DNA from: Diphasiastrum complanatum
Taxonomy: Eukaryota > Streptophyta > Lycopodiopsida > Lycopodiales > Lycopodiaceae
Direction: 5' to 3'
Length of the DNA stretch: 64,000 bases
Assembly: GCA_029204225.1 (NCBI GenBank)
Contig: CM055099.1
Coordinates: 69,611,349 to 69,675,348, forward strand
The notes beneath the pieces are model-generated. The model ran no database searches. It saw only the letters and a program-made list of their open reading frames with translations, and was not told the DNA's origin. A program made the translations under genes and the position numbers. Numbering within the stretch: the stretch's first letter is position 1; the number at the start of each line of letters is the position of its first letter. This document shows, in pieces, positions 1 through 10,410 of this stretch.

Positions 1-905
1 CCACTTTTCTACTAGCAGGAGGTTGTGTTTCTTTCAACAAAAGAATTACAGAATCTTTGTCATCTGTAGACTTTTCTACCTCAGTTAATTCATCTGAAAA
101 AATTGAGATGGATTTCATTCATATTTTTACAAATTCTACTAAGTTAGAATCTAATCCTACAACAACAACATGCTTGTCTTTTTGCACAGCGCATGTGCTT
201 GTTGTGCCACTTTCACTAAACAAATCTAAAACTCAATTTGTTGGGTGTGAAATCTTTTTAATAAGATGATTAATTAATTGTTGTGGCTTTTGATAAGGAC
301 AAGCCACAGAAACTGTCATCGGATTTTTCAAATTTTTGTCACTATTGGAAATTGGAACAAGTTCCCAAAGTTAGTCAAGCTGGTGGTGTTGTAATGCAGC
401 ATAAAGCGTTTGTCATCCAGTGAATAATAACCAATGGCTCATTGCACAGTCATGCACCACCAGCATTGCAAACATTGGGCTTGTACCTACTAAAAGAAAA
501 ATTATTATTTTAAACAATGATCTATGCTAAATATACAATATATAGAAATTAAAACAAATAAAGTTAAGTTTAAAAAAATTTAAAAACGTACCAAATAGCA
601 TTTTCAATTCCAACATTGCAAAAAGTTAAAAGAACTTTTTACACTGAAACTGATTGTCAACTGGAATGAAATATTACTACCCTCCAAATAGGAGAAGTTG
701 TGCTTTGAAGAAATCTCTGCATCACACTATGGATCTCAGTGAATTTAAATGGAGAATCATCATTTAGAGATTATTTCATTTGAAATCCGTAGGGGATGTC
801 TGCAATGCAAAGAGTGTAGGATCTTTTCATTAAAAAATTTGAAATCTTCCTACAATCTCATTCTTTCACAATGTAAAAATACGGTTGATCATCAACCATT
901 TCGGG
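1..905 (-). pseudogene. N4/N6-type DNA methyltransferase-like pseudogene (partial)
   Basis: Reading the minus strand, a catalytic motif IV-like string I-A-D-I-P-Y-G-F lies at about 783-806. Further downstream, at about 170-300, come Q-K-P-Q-Q-L-I-N-H-L-I-K and then V-L-D-L-F-S-E-S-G-T-T, which match the QKP...LI and D-x-F-x-G-S-G-T-T (SAM-binding motif I) signatures of N4/N6 DNA methyltransferases. The order IV before I is the permuted order of the beta class. The frame holds several stop codons, including one just before V-L-D-L-F. A plausible intron (GTACGT at 591-586, TTTTAG at 495-490, minus strand) separates the halves, but the phases differ by one, so there is also an indel. The gene runs off the left edge. 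I do not know a standard plant gene of this kind; a transposon or viral origin is possible. The motif match is strong, the boundaries are weak. Confidence 0.6.
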
Positions 906-1370
906 AGGTATATCTCTATTGAATCCTCCTCAACAATAGTCTCACCCCGTGTCAATCTTTCTTTGTCTCTTTTCTCTGCCTTCGCTTTTAATATATGTCA
1001 TTTAAAATGCTTTGGAAGGACTTTATTTTTCTTGTCTTCAGCAGACTGAAAGAATAGAAATTGTAACTATGCTTAGAATAGGATGTTAAGCAAGGTAAAA
1101 TGAAAAATGCAACTATGCTTAAACATAATAAATAATTGAAAATTAAATCTATGCTAAGCTTGAGATCCTAGCTTAGAGAATACAATTCTATGCTTAGCAC
1201 AAGATATGAATGTTTGAAATAAAAAATTAATATATTTCTATGCTAAGCATGAGTAAAGTGAATACCATATCGAGTCTAAATAAAATCAAAAAAGAAGTGA
1301 CAGCTTCATTTTTACTACTCAGAGGATAAAGCCTCTGACACTCCTCAAAATTTTTACATTTCAAGCCTGT

Positions 1371-2090
1371 TACTATGGCCTCTTGAACTTATGGGTACAT
1401 CATGTCGACTACATCAAGACTTTCAGTCCAATAGTTAAACATTCTTCAATCATACTTCAATTGTCATTTGCTCTACAACAGATTTAGAGATACATCAAAT
1501 GGATGCACAGACAACCTACCTTAATCCAGTTATTGCAGAAGATATTTACATGATACAACCCAAAGGTTATAATATCGAAGACAAACATAATCATGTATGT
1601 AAACTCCACAAAGCACTTCATGACTTGAAGCAATCTGCTCGAGCATGGTTTCAAAGGATCAACACTTTTCTTATCGATCGTGGCTATAAACCAAGCACTT
1701 CAGATGTTTATTTCAAATTAGTGCAACATTCTTTTATTATCATCACTTTGTAAGTGGACAACACACTGCTTTTCAACAACAATATCGACCTAATAAAAAA
1801 AGCTAAATCAATGTTGTCTTCAGAATTCGACATGACCGATTTGGGCGAAGCTCATTACTGTTTAGGTATTCAAATCTAAAGAGACAGAGAACAAAAGTTG
1901 ATTTATATTACTCAGAAAAGATACATCTACAATTTTTTAATCACATATAATCTGATGAATTAAAAGTTAGATCACTCGTCGATGGACGCAAGACTCAAGT
2001 TGTCAACATACTAGTGTCCTCAAACAGTCGAAGGGAAGGAGAAGATGGATGAGTATCTTTATCATTCAATAATATGATCTCTTATGCGTT
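1371..2090 (+). pseudogene. Ty1/copia reverse transcriptase fragment
   Basis: A degenerate plus-strand RT reading frame, closest to the W-family copia elements elsewhere in the window. Recognisable blocks are D-Y-I-K-T-F-S-P-I-V-K-H-S-S, M-D-A-Q-T-T-Y-L-N, E-D-I-Y-M-I-Q-P-K-G-Y, H-K-A-L-H-D-L-K-Q-S-A-R-A-W-F and D-M-T-D-L-G-E-A-H-Y-C-L-G-I-Q-I. The active-site YVDD is reduced to a stop followed by V-D-N at about 1753-1761. Several further stops follow. The fragment ends abruptly at about 2090, within the Y-P-Y-R-S-I-L-G-S-L-M-Y-A block, exactly where the inverted NPF/V copy begins, so the two were joined by rearrangement. Confidence 0.8.
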
Positions 2091-3600
2091 AGTCCAACTT
2101 TTGATCTTGCCAACGTGTTTAAGCAGCTAACAAAATCCTACATTTTTGTTTTTGGATCAAATAGAAATGCTTGTTTGAGTGCAAAACTTGAATTTGTTGC
2201 TGTCCTTGTCACTTGTGATAATTCGTAAAGTTCACTGCCATCCAAAGGTCATTTTAAGTGCCACTTTCGAACACTTGCGCAAAGCACTTGTGCAATCCTG
2301 GTGAGTGGGTTTCCCTTAGGTTTTTGGCACCGAAAGAGTGGAATTCCACTAAGATAAATCACAACTGAAAGTCCAAGAAATATTGTACAAACTCCAAAAC
2401 CCCATGTGTAGCTAATGTTCTGCTCTAGGTAAATAAGAAATGTGCTCCCTCAGAGGCTTCCGTAGCTACCAGTAACATACACCAAACTGAAAGACAGGCT
2501 TTTCCTAGGATTTTCAAGCTTGTGTTGCTCATCGTACTGATCTGCGCCAAATGAAACATTGCAAGGTTGAAACCCGCCAATACCAAGGGCTTGAATGTAC
2601 AAGGCTAAGTAGAATATACTTTCTCGTTTGCTGGATGCTGTCTGACAGGCTGCAGCACTACTTGGACAATCTATTGGCTGAAGCGATGATAATATTGTTG
2701 TGAAATTTGCAAACAGCATACCCTGTAGCAAGTTGACAGTGATCAGCTGCTTTTCGATATTTTCAGTTGGCAAATGTGATTCATATTTGACAGTTATAGA
2801 GAAAGTCGTCGTGAAGATGAAACTGCATGGTAAAAACTGTTGAAAGCTAGAAATTCAACACTTGACTAGGCTTTTGTAGTAGCTATAGAGGAGAAGATAT
2901 AACTAGCTAGCTCGAAGGTTATCTATGTGTTCTATGACATCCACTCTAATTTGATGAAATCAGTGCTCAGAAGTTGATACAACTTACACAAATGATGCTA
3001 TTTGCAAAGCATCTATTGAACATAAACCAAAAAACACACAGAACACAAAAATTGTCACTCTCTCTATCTCTCTTACTCCAAGAAATATAGAAGACAGTGT
3101 TCCCAAAATAAAAGATTTATTATTGTTATTGGAGTGTACTATTTTACACAATGAGTTCCTACTTAAAAATTTAATTATAAGAAATCTTAATTGCTCCTAA
3201 TCACATTTATCCATTAAGCCACTATCTTTATGATGAGGGTCATCTATTTACACGCCCTTTCTCACAATGACTACTAGCCATGTGACCCCCTAGGTCCTAT
3301 GAATGCATCGGGCACAATCCCAACCAATCTCCCACTTGACCAGTACATTCCAAAACACAAACAATACTCATGGTGTAAGATGAGTCTGAAAATAAATTAC
3401 CATCGAGCTATGGTCCATTATGACTACCCACTTGGCCATTTTTGTATCCTCTACACTTTAAGTAGCCGAACCACTTTCATTGGCCTTCAACAACAGTGTT
3501 TTGCAAGTCTTTTGATCTTCTACAAGTGCTACATGCCTTCAGGGTCTCTATCAATCTAGCACACAAGCTTGAATGATACACAATTAGATCTTGACAAAAA
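2091..3600 (-). pseudogene. Inverted partial copy of NPF exon 4 plus the 3' end of element V
   Basis: The minus strand reproduces, in order, the V internal sequence around 24200/31650-31810, the V LTR (2952-3326, matching 34209-34534), the intron tail before exon 4, exon 4 itself (2185-2722) and the start of intron 4. The exon carries a stop in place of the isoleucine after G-S-L and another after K-W-H-L-K, has lost about 20 bp near its end, and its splice donor is altered, so it is dead. Element W, which interrupts V in the intact gene, is absent here. Most of 31820-34180 is also absent. Its low-coordinate end abuts a copia RT fragment. Confidence 0.85.
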
Positions 3601-4046
3601 TTCCTAGCTTTCACTCTCACCAAAAAAAATTGCTTTACACTTTTATTAGAGGTTTCACTTCAACTAAGGATCTGAACAAATTAGTCTCTTAGATCTGATC
3701 TTAAACTCTAAAAAGAAATGTTTCAATGATCCAAAACTCTATTTGTCATAGGCATTAGCTAGATTGAATCTAGATCAATACTATGCTTCAAAAAGCACTA
3801 AATTTGGACTAGAATTGAGATTATAGGACCAAAAAACACAAGGTAACTTGAAATGAAAGTTGTTGTACGGTTTCACACGTGTGAAAAGTACATACACAGC
3901 CTCCAAGTCGATTTGATCCAGATAGAAACAAGCTACCACTCTAGATGAACTCGTCCTTACTAGTATTGGCCAAAAACAAATAATGCCAATGTCCTTTGCA
4001 AGTTTTATGAATCAAATGATCACTCTTTTACTCGGCTCTAATATCA
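3570..4046 (-). other. Copia leader and degenerate primer binding site
   Basis: This stretch carries no coding frame. It ends at 4034-4046 with the complement of a tRNA-Met-type primer site (GGCTCTAATATCA, against the usual GGCTCTGATACCA), directly before LTR U. It is therefore the untranslated leader of a minus-strand copia element whose gag and pol are missing. Confidence 0.5.
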
Positions 4047-4902
4047 TGATAACATTTTAGTTTTAGGACATTAATGATTGTCCTTAACAATCATAGAGAG
4101 TTATTGGTTGCTTAATCAATGGATCTATCAAGTTCTACACTTTAGATCTTGATCTAGATTCACTACACTTAGATTTAAGCAAGAGCAATGGATCAAATCT
4201 TCATAAACAAGTGAGAGCAGCCTCACACGTGTGGAGTATTGTCCATTGTACGACCTGCACCTGAAACAACATGTACATCGGTTCTTGATAGCAATCATTC
4301 AATAAAATCACAATTCTATTGACCAGAAATCTCACAAAAGTGTAGAATGCAAAAATCAATCTTATTAGCAAAATGATGATTCTTTTATGGATCAAGTACA
4401 TCCATGAGTCTCGTACAGTCCAGCAGGTCTTCACACGTGTGAAAAGTGCCACATCACTCAGATCTATCCATTTGATCTATCCTTGATCCTTATCCAAAGT
4501 TGACCTTCTAGAATATGGCTAAAATCCAAAGAGCTAGTCTCCTAGAATATAGGAATATTCCCTATAAAATAGGATCTAAGAAAAATGGTCAACTCTTATC
4601 TTCTAGAACTCTATACACATGTGTGAACATCCACTTGCCATGTGGGAGCATTTACTCATGCACATGCAAGGATAAGCTAACTTCTAGGTGACTAGTCAAC
4701 TTGACTAAAAACTAGTCATATCATGTTCACACTTGACTTGATTGATACAAAATCAAAGTAGATATTTACAAATATGAAAAGTACTTTCTTTCACACGTGG
4801 GAACAAGCTCCACACGTGTGAAATCAGATCATGAACATTGTACTCATGATTGATCTTTATTTACAATAAAAAATGACAAGTGAGAAGTGACAATTTTCAA
4901 CA
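4047..4902 (-). repeat. LTR U (copia, minus orientation)
   Basis: The block begins TGATAACATTTTAG immediately after the primer-site complement and ends CAATTTTCAACA, giving TG...CA ends and about 856 bp. It holds several CACACGTGTG-type palindromes (about 4224, 4433, 4789, 4812). No partner LTR is visible. The right boundary is inferred from the CA end only. Confidence 0.55.
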
Positions 4903-5333
4903 CTATAAGCTTGAGCATTCTTTCTCTCTGCCATCTTTGATGCTCTGTTTTGTTTGCTTTCTACGATAACGAACTAATTCTCTATGTTCAATTAAGATGA
5001 ATCATTAGCCAATTCGATTCTGTTTGATGAATCTATTTGCTAGTTGTTGTTTGATCTGATTGCTTACTGTTATCTAAGAGCCTAAAAGAAAAAGTAACCT
5101 TTATAATTACAGACCTTGACCAAATCGTTTCACCATTGGTGTTTCTGGATGCCAATTTATCCAAATATCTTTGGATAACCAGGTATGTCGTTGTAGTGTT
5201 CATTGTGAGTATTACACATAGACTTATCATACAAAAGAAGAGATTATTCTCTCTCTTGGAGAATGATCAAACCTTTTATACTACTTAATTCATTCATTTT
5301 GTGGACATCCATAACGACTAGGCTACCAGATAA
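4903..5333 (+). repeat. LTR remnant of Ty3/gypsy element G1
   Basis: Sequence directly upstream of a tRNA-Asp-type primer site, so presumably the 3' part of the 5' LTR of G1. It has no coding content. I cannot define where the LTR starts; copia LTR U abuts it on the left. Confidence 0.4.
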
Positions 5334-5348
5334 TTTGGTGCCGTTGCC
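5334..5348 (+). other. Primer binding site, tRNA-Asp type (G1)
   Basis: TTTGGTGCCGTTGCC resembles the TGGCGCCGTTGCCGGGGA primer site used by plant Tat/Athila-type Ty3/gypsy elements. It lies about 100 bp before the gag-like frame on the same strand. Confidence 0.6.
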
Positions 5349-5449
5349 AAGAAGATGAATTTCATCTTTTGTAATATTTTAAGTGTATTAAGTCTACGAA
5401 TTTGTTTCATGTAACGCATGCCAAAAACACACTCTCAAACAACTATTGA

Positions 5450-7190
5450 ACAGAAATGTTTAGAGCATGCAAACGATTAGAAGCATCTAGAAAATATAGA
5501 GATTTGTATCTGCAGAATTTGCGAAACTTGCCAGTTAGAGCAAGATTAACACCTGAAGCATTTAACGATCTTCTAAACGCTCCTACAGCATTTGTAGATT
5601 CATTAGAGAAAAGAACCGTTAAAACACCAAGTTCTACAGACTCATCAGAATCGGATTCGTTTGATTCCAATTTTGGACCAAGTTCAAGATCAAAATCCTC
5701 TTCATCAGAATTATCATCTGAGCGTAGTTTAGATCATGATCCTTCTAGTCCTTCTAGTTCACCACCTAATAATATGGCGAACCCAGCACCACCCACATCT
5801 ACCAAAATCAAATATGATTTCTTTAAGGGATCATCGTCTGAAGATGCAGACAGTTATTTGTCCTAGTTTGAATCTATTACTATAGCAAATAAAGAACATA
5901 CAAACGAGAAAAAGTTAGAATTTTGCCAGGTCTTCTACAAAAGCAGGCTAGGATTTGGTATAGTTAGTTAGTACCGAAAATGGTTAATACTTGGAATGCT
6001 TTAAAGCAATATTCTTAGGCAGTTTAGAGAGATATAATACTCCACTAGATTGTTGGCACGACTTAATTCTGTTGAGAAAAAGATGAAGAAATCGCTTAGA
6101 AAGTATACTCGTAGAGTTAAGAATTCAATAGAAAAATTAGGAGCCCAGTATCCGGATCCTATGCAAAACAAATGGTTCTTGGGTGGCTTGCCTAAGAAAA
6201 TAGATCGTTATTGTCGACAGGGATTGATGACCTCTTTGGAAGATGTCATTGCCTCTACCAAAAATTATGAAACTTCTCGAATTTATCGAAGACATAGGAA
6301 TGAGAAAAAAAATAGTAAAAAACATGCAGAAGAATCTGAATCAGCTACTGAGTCTGAATCAGAATCTGATTCAGTAGATGAGGAAGAGTCTTCAGAGTAT
6401 TCATCTTATTCTTCTTCATCAAAAAAATAATCTTCTTATAGGAAATCAAAGAGTAGGAATAAATGGAGAAATCTGAAAAGATGGATCCATTAAGGAAGAG
6501 TGTTGGGATATTAGCAAATGAAATGAGTGATTTAAAAGTCCAGATGTCTAACGTTAAAGCCAAACGAAAAAAAACGAAGCTTAACGCCAATGTTTGGTGT
6601 ACCGCTTGAGAAGGAGGTCATTCTAAGACTAACTGTCCCAGTATATAGACTAACTATTTAGAAAAGGAATTATTCCTCTGTCCAGTTGATAATCATGAGG
6701 AGGTAGCTTATACTGCAATTCCTTCTAACCCAAAAAAACATTATAAGCATAATGGTCAACAATACACCATTTTGCGTAGAGGAGAGAAAGAGATTTCACT
6801 CCTCCACCCAGAGTAAGGGGTTTGTGCTATAATTGTGGAGCCCCGGGTCACTATTCGTCTGATTGTCCTGAACCTAGGCAGTCAGTAGGATATGTGCCGC
6901 TCTGTGCTAATTGTAAAGGAGAAGGGCATGTCACTGCTGAATGTCCTCAGCCACAATAGCCATGGTTTAAACCCAGGTTTGTAAACTCGCCTAGAGAAGA
7001 TGAGCTTCGGCCATCTAAAACTAACACTGACATGATAGTTCAAAGGATAGAAGTAGAGTCTGAATCACAAGATCAAGACCATCAATGGCCTGATTTAGAT
7101 ATAGAAATAAATAAAGTAACTACTAGAAGTAGTAAAGATGTTTCAATTCTTAAAGATGAGAAGAAAATCATGAAAGCGAAATCTGAAGAA
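5450..7190 (+). pseudogene. Ty3/gypsy gag (G1), frame-broken
   Basis: Two open blocks (5456-5866 and 6050-6430) and a C-terminal zinc region form one damaged gag. The first block has a serine/aspartate-rich linker and then Y-D-F-F-K-G-S-S-S-E-D-A, the usual capsid entry. The second has N-K-W-F-L-G-G-L-P-K-K-I and an acidic serine tail. Downstream come C-T-A-stop-E-G-G-H-S-K-T-N-C (about 6595), [14 protein letters not shown] and [14 protein letters not shown] (6830-6955), i.e. three zinc knuckles, the first with its second cysteine codon replaced by TGA. Several other stops and frameshifts exist. Protease and RT are missing after about 7190. Gag would package the element RNA. Confidence 0.75.
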
Positions 7191-7194
7191 TGAT

Positions 7195-7660
7195 CATTAG
7201 CCCGAGCTTTCAATCACATAGTCCACAAAATCACACAATAGTAAAATAGGTGTTAAAACCACATTTGGAGTGATCAATAAGATCGATAGATCGGCCTCAT
7301 TTCCATTGTTCCCCTTCCTTAAGAAGTTGAGCCTCAAGAGAAGAAAGTTTAGAGCTCAAAGAGCCTAAACATTCCAAGAGAAGCCAAGATCCAAGAAGAG
7401 GATCTTTACATATCTAAACCTTAAGAAGAACTAAGAAAGTGTCAAGCATCTTACTTCCACACTAAGCCATTCCACCCTCAGATCATATGCCAAGATTGAC
7501 ACCCTTGGTAGACTTAGTCCCTATCTAGATCCGTAGTTTAACCCCCTCTCCATTGGATTGAAGCCCGTGGTACTACACGATAACTCACCTGGTTGGAGAT
7601 CTAAACCCTAATTATGCTCTCCTATTCATTACAAAAAGAGGGTACGGAAAGGGTCCAACA
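7195..7660 (+). repeat. 5' LTR end of Ty3/gypsy element G2
   Basis: Non-coding sequence ending GGGTCCAACA just before a primer site, hence the tail of a 5' LTR. The left end is not defined; the G1 gag remnant precedes it. Confidence 0.45.
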
Positions 7661-7664
7661 TTTT

Positions 7665-7684
7665 TTTGGCACCTTTGTCGGGGA
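7665..7684 (+). other. Primer binding site, tRNA-Asp type (G2)
   Basis: TTTGGCACCTTTGTCGGGGA is a slightly decayed TGGCGCCGTTGCCGGGGA-type site. A gag frame follows about 1 kb downstream on the same strand. Confidence 0.6.
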
Positions 7685-7685
7685 G

Positions 7686-8330
7686 ACGATGCTAAGCTAC
7701 TGTTAGATAAGTTTAGTTTGCCCTTTTGCTTGAAATTTTCTTGCATTTTCATATGTTTATTACTCGCCGATAGGATTTTCTTTGTCTTTTTTTCATTATC
7801 TTTACTCGCCACTTTTCTAGAGAGTTAGGTAGATTCTAGGCTCTGTTCAGAGAGCTTGGCAAGTTATAAATTGTAACTCACCATCAGAGACTTTACTCGC
7901 TTGAACACCTTTTACTCGCCCATTAACTTTTTGACACTTTTTTTTGTCGAAATTACTCGCCATCAGACCAAAGTGAATGGCAACCTCAGAGCTATCATTT
8001 TGGTGATCTGCAAGTTATTAGACTATTACTCACCATCAGAGATTTTTTAATTTTGCTCATTATCTTTACTCGCCCTCAACACAGTGGCCTAGAAACAAAT
8101 AGATCTACTATTTGAGAGACCGGTGAGTTATAATTTTTTTATTCGCCATTAGAGCCATAAATCGTCATCAGTTTCTGATCACTCGTCTTCTTCGTAGATT
8201 ATTCTGATTATCATTTTTAGCAAGTGGATAACTTGGCGAGTTATAATCCCATTACTCGGGCCTACTATTACTTGCCCTGTATAACTTGCCATCAGAGAAA
8301 TTCTAGGATTTCTCTTGATCATTTTACAAT
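7686..8330 (+). repeat. G2 leader with dispersed ACTCGCC / CATCAGA motif repeats
   Basis: Between primer site and gag, the motif ACTCGCC or a one-base variant occurs roughly ten times at irregular spacing, often followed by ATCAGA(G). The spacing is too variable for a simple microsatellite. There is no supported coding frame. Its position makes it the 5' untranslated leader of G2. Confidence 0.6.
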
Positions 8331-8706
8331 CAGAACTCGTTTGTATTTATTTGCATTTTCGTTTCTTCGATTGCCTTTTGGATTTGCATTTACAAACTCC
8401 ACGATCACCTATCCTACTCAAGTTTCGATCTTGATCTGTACCTACATCGGCTAGATCCTTCATCCGATCTAGTGTTGATCGTTTATATGTTGAAAAGATC
8501 TACAAAAATATATCTGAGAAAAGAAAATTTGAAAAAGATCAAAACATCCAAAAAACAAAAATTATAAAAATAGCCCTATTACTTGTTCTGTTGTATGCAT
8601 TTGAGATCCGAAAGGAGATTATCCACACTGGATCTCCTTGAACTCGAAGAGTTATCAATGCACCAATCGCGATATAACCTGAACCAGTTGACATAGATCC
8701 ACCGCC

Positions 8707-9650
8707 AATGGACAATCCGAGGCCGTTTGTACCTCATGTAGTCAGAAATTTTTCCAAAATCGACATTCCGAGGTTTGATGGCAAGGGAGATTCTCGACGA
8801 TTTTTACAAATCTACACCCAAGCGTGTAGAGCCTATGGAGACGCAACCTGCAAGAGCTGTTAAGATACTTCAATCTGTGCTTGACTGATATTGCTAAAGA
8901 TTGGTATTTCAATCTTGAGCAAAACAAACATGATGATTGGAATACCTTACAGGCTGAGTTCATTACCATTAGAGCAGTTCTAAATCCAAAAAAGACCCTT
9001 TGTAAAGATTCTTTTTATATTTTTTCTTACACATGGACCAATCAAAACACTCAAATTTGAAATCAATGTAGCGTAACTTTTTGAGTCCACATTTTGATTC
9101 CACACTAAAAATGGCATAACCTTTTAGTGGTAAGTCCAAATTTAACAAAGTTTGGTGCATTGGAAAGTGATCAACAAGGGCTTTCCAATGATATGTTAGA
9201 TGACTTACTTATGATCTACGATTAAAAAGTTATGGCAAGTCAAAAGTATTAGTGTTATAATATTCTAATAATATAAACTACATCTTGCACAAATTCTTAA
9301 ATAGTCTTTTTGGAGCTCAAAACTCCTCTAATGAAGATTCAAGACCACCCGGTTTCTTTCCGATCTATTTTTGCAATTAGGCCAAATCCGTATGGACAAG
9401 AAGAACGAGTCCCTACGTGATTACATTGAGCGGATCAAAAGACTGCATGGAGGATGCGACCCCTAATAGCGTCGCAGACCACAGTGTCCTGACATGGTTC
9501 ATGGCAAGATTACCTAAGGAAAATAGACAACAAATGAAGCAAAGAGACAAATACACGTCTTTTCAAAAAGCCTGCACCGATGCCATCAAGAGAGTCGATG
9601 ATAGTGAGAGCACTAGTTCGGACTCTAATAACTTTGACCAGGACCGGAAT
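8707..9650 (+). pseudogene. Ty3/gypsy gag (G2), interrupted by MITE R
   Basis: A capsid frame opens at 8707 (M-D-N-P-R-P) with R-N-F-S-K-I-D-I-P-R-F-D-G-K-G-D and R-R-F-L-Q-I-Y-T-Q-A-C-R-A-Y-G-D. It then hits stops. MITE R1 is inserted at 8967-9333. After it, R-D-Y-I-E-R-I-K-R-L-H and then, in a shifted frame, L-T-W-F-M-A-R-L-P-K-E-N-R-Q-Q-M-K-Q-R-D-K-Y continue the capsid. A zinc knuckle is not reached before the junction with the minus-strand fragment at about 9650. Confidence 0.75.
8967..9333. mobile_element. MITE R, copy 1
   Basis: A 367-bp insertion with inverted ends CATTAGAGCAGTT / AACTCCTCTAATG; the next 25 bp inward also match imperfectly. It splits the G2 gag frame. A second copy lies at 12783-13072, and an inverted relative at about 50600-50740. 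No clear target duplication can be read, so the superfamily is not assigned. Confidence 0.65.
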
Positions 9651-10410
9651 GGTCCTTGTAATACTCGGCGTGCTTCCTTTGCAATTTCTGAGTGGCCGGT
9701 GATTGATCTTCTACTGTTGTGACCATCTGATCTAGGGCAGCCTAGATGGCCTGTACCTGCTGGTCTGTCTATTGGACCTTCAGTTCCAGGGCCGTCTGCT
9801 GAGTCTTGAAATTGTTCTGGGCCCGATGATTTTCCATTTGCTCCTTAGAGACATTGTGCTCCAATTGGCAGACATAATCTTTGAGCGATCTCTCAGAGGC
9901 TTAGAGAGATTCACGTTCTTGCTCCAGCGCTATTTGTTTCAAGGCTAGGTGCTGGTGTCGGATTGATACGTTTGTCGCACTGTCTTCTCTTGGAGAACCT
10001 GGGCCTACAAGGCGGTCAGGAGCTGTTGTTGTTGTTGGGCTGCTTGTTCCGTCTTTTTGAGTTGCTCGGTCAGTTGATGGACTAGCTCCTGACTCTCTTT
10101 CCTCTCTTTTTCTCTCTCTTTATTCAATTGCGTCACATGAGCAGTCAAGGTCTGCAATGTTTGCTCTACCACCAATTGGCCGTGAGATTGCTCAACAGCT
10201 CTCTCAGAGAGCATCTAGAGGCTTGTTAAGGCAGTCCATCATCCCAGTGCTTGAGTATCCCAACCAGCCACTGGTGGCAGAGTTGTGAAGGGTGGTGGAA
10301 GAGGTGTTGTGAGAAAAATGGTACTGATTGGACTTGAAACTATGGTGGTGGAAATAGGAGTCATGATGGGGGTGAAGACCGAGGGGATTGGAATAGTGAT
10401 GGTAGAATGG
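9640..10410 (-). pseudogene. Coiled-coil segment, probably gypsy gag, minus strand
   Basis: The minus strand encodes a glutamine/glutamate-rich coiled coil (open at 10005-10214: L-N-K-E-R-E-K-E-R-K-E-S-Q-E-L, then poly-Q), continued by further heptad-like sequence down to about 9650 with stops. A proline/histidine/threonine-rich stretch precedes it. Assignment to gag rests on the resemblance to the linker between capsid and zinc knuckle in the gags at 18025 and 63439. It is fused to the truncated copia RT at about 10405. Confidence 0.45.

Noticed and set aside
5456-7190. Endogenous caulimovirid coat/zinc region
   Set aside because: The primer site upstream is tRNA-Asp type, whereas caulimovirids use tRNA-Met, and no movement protein or RT follows. 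A Ty3/gypsy gag fits better.
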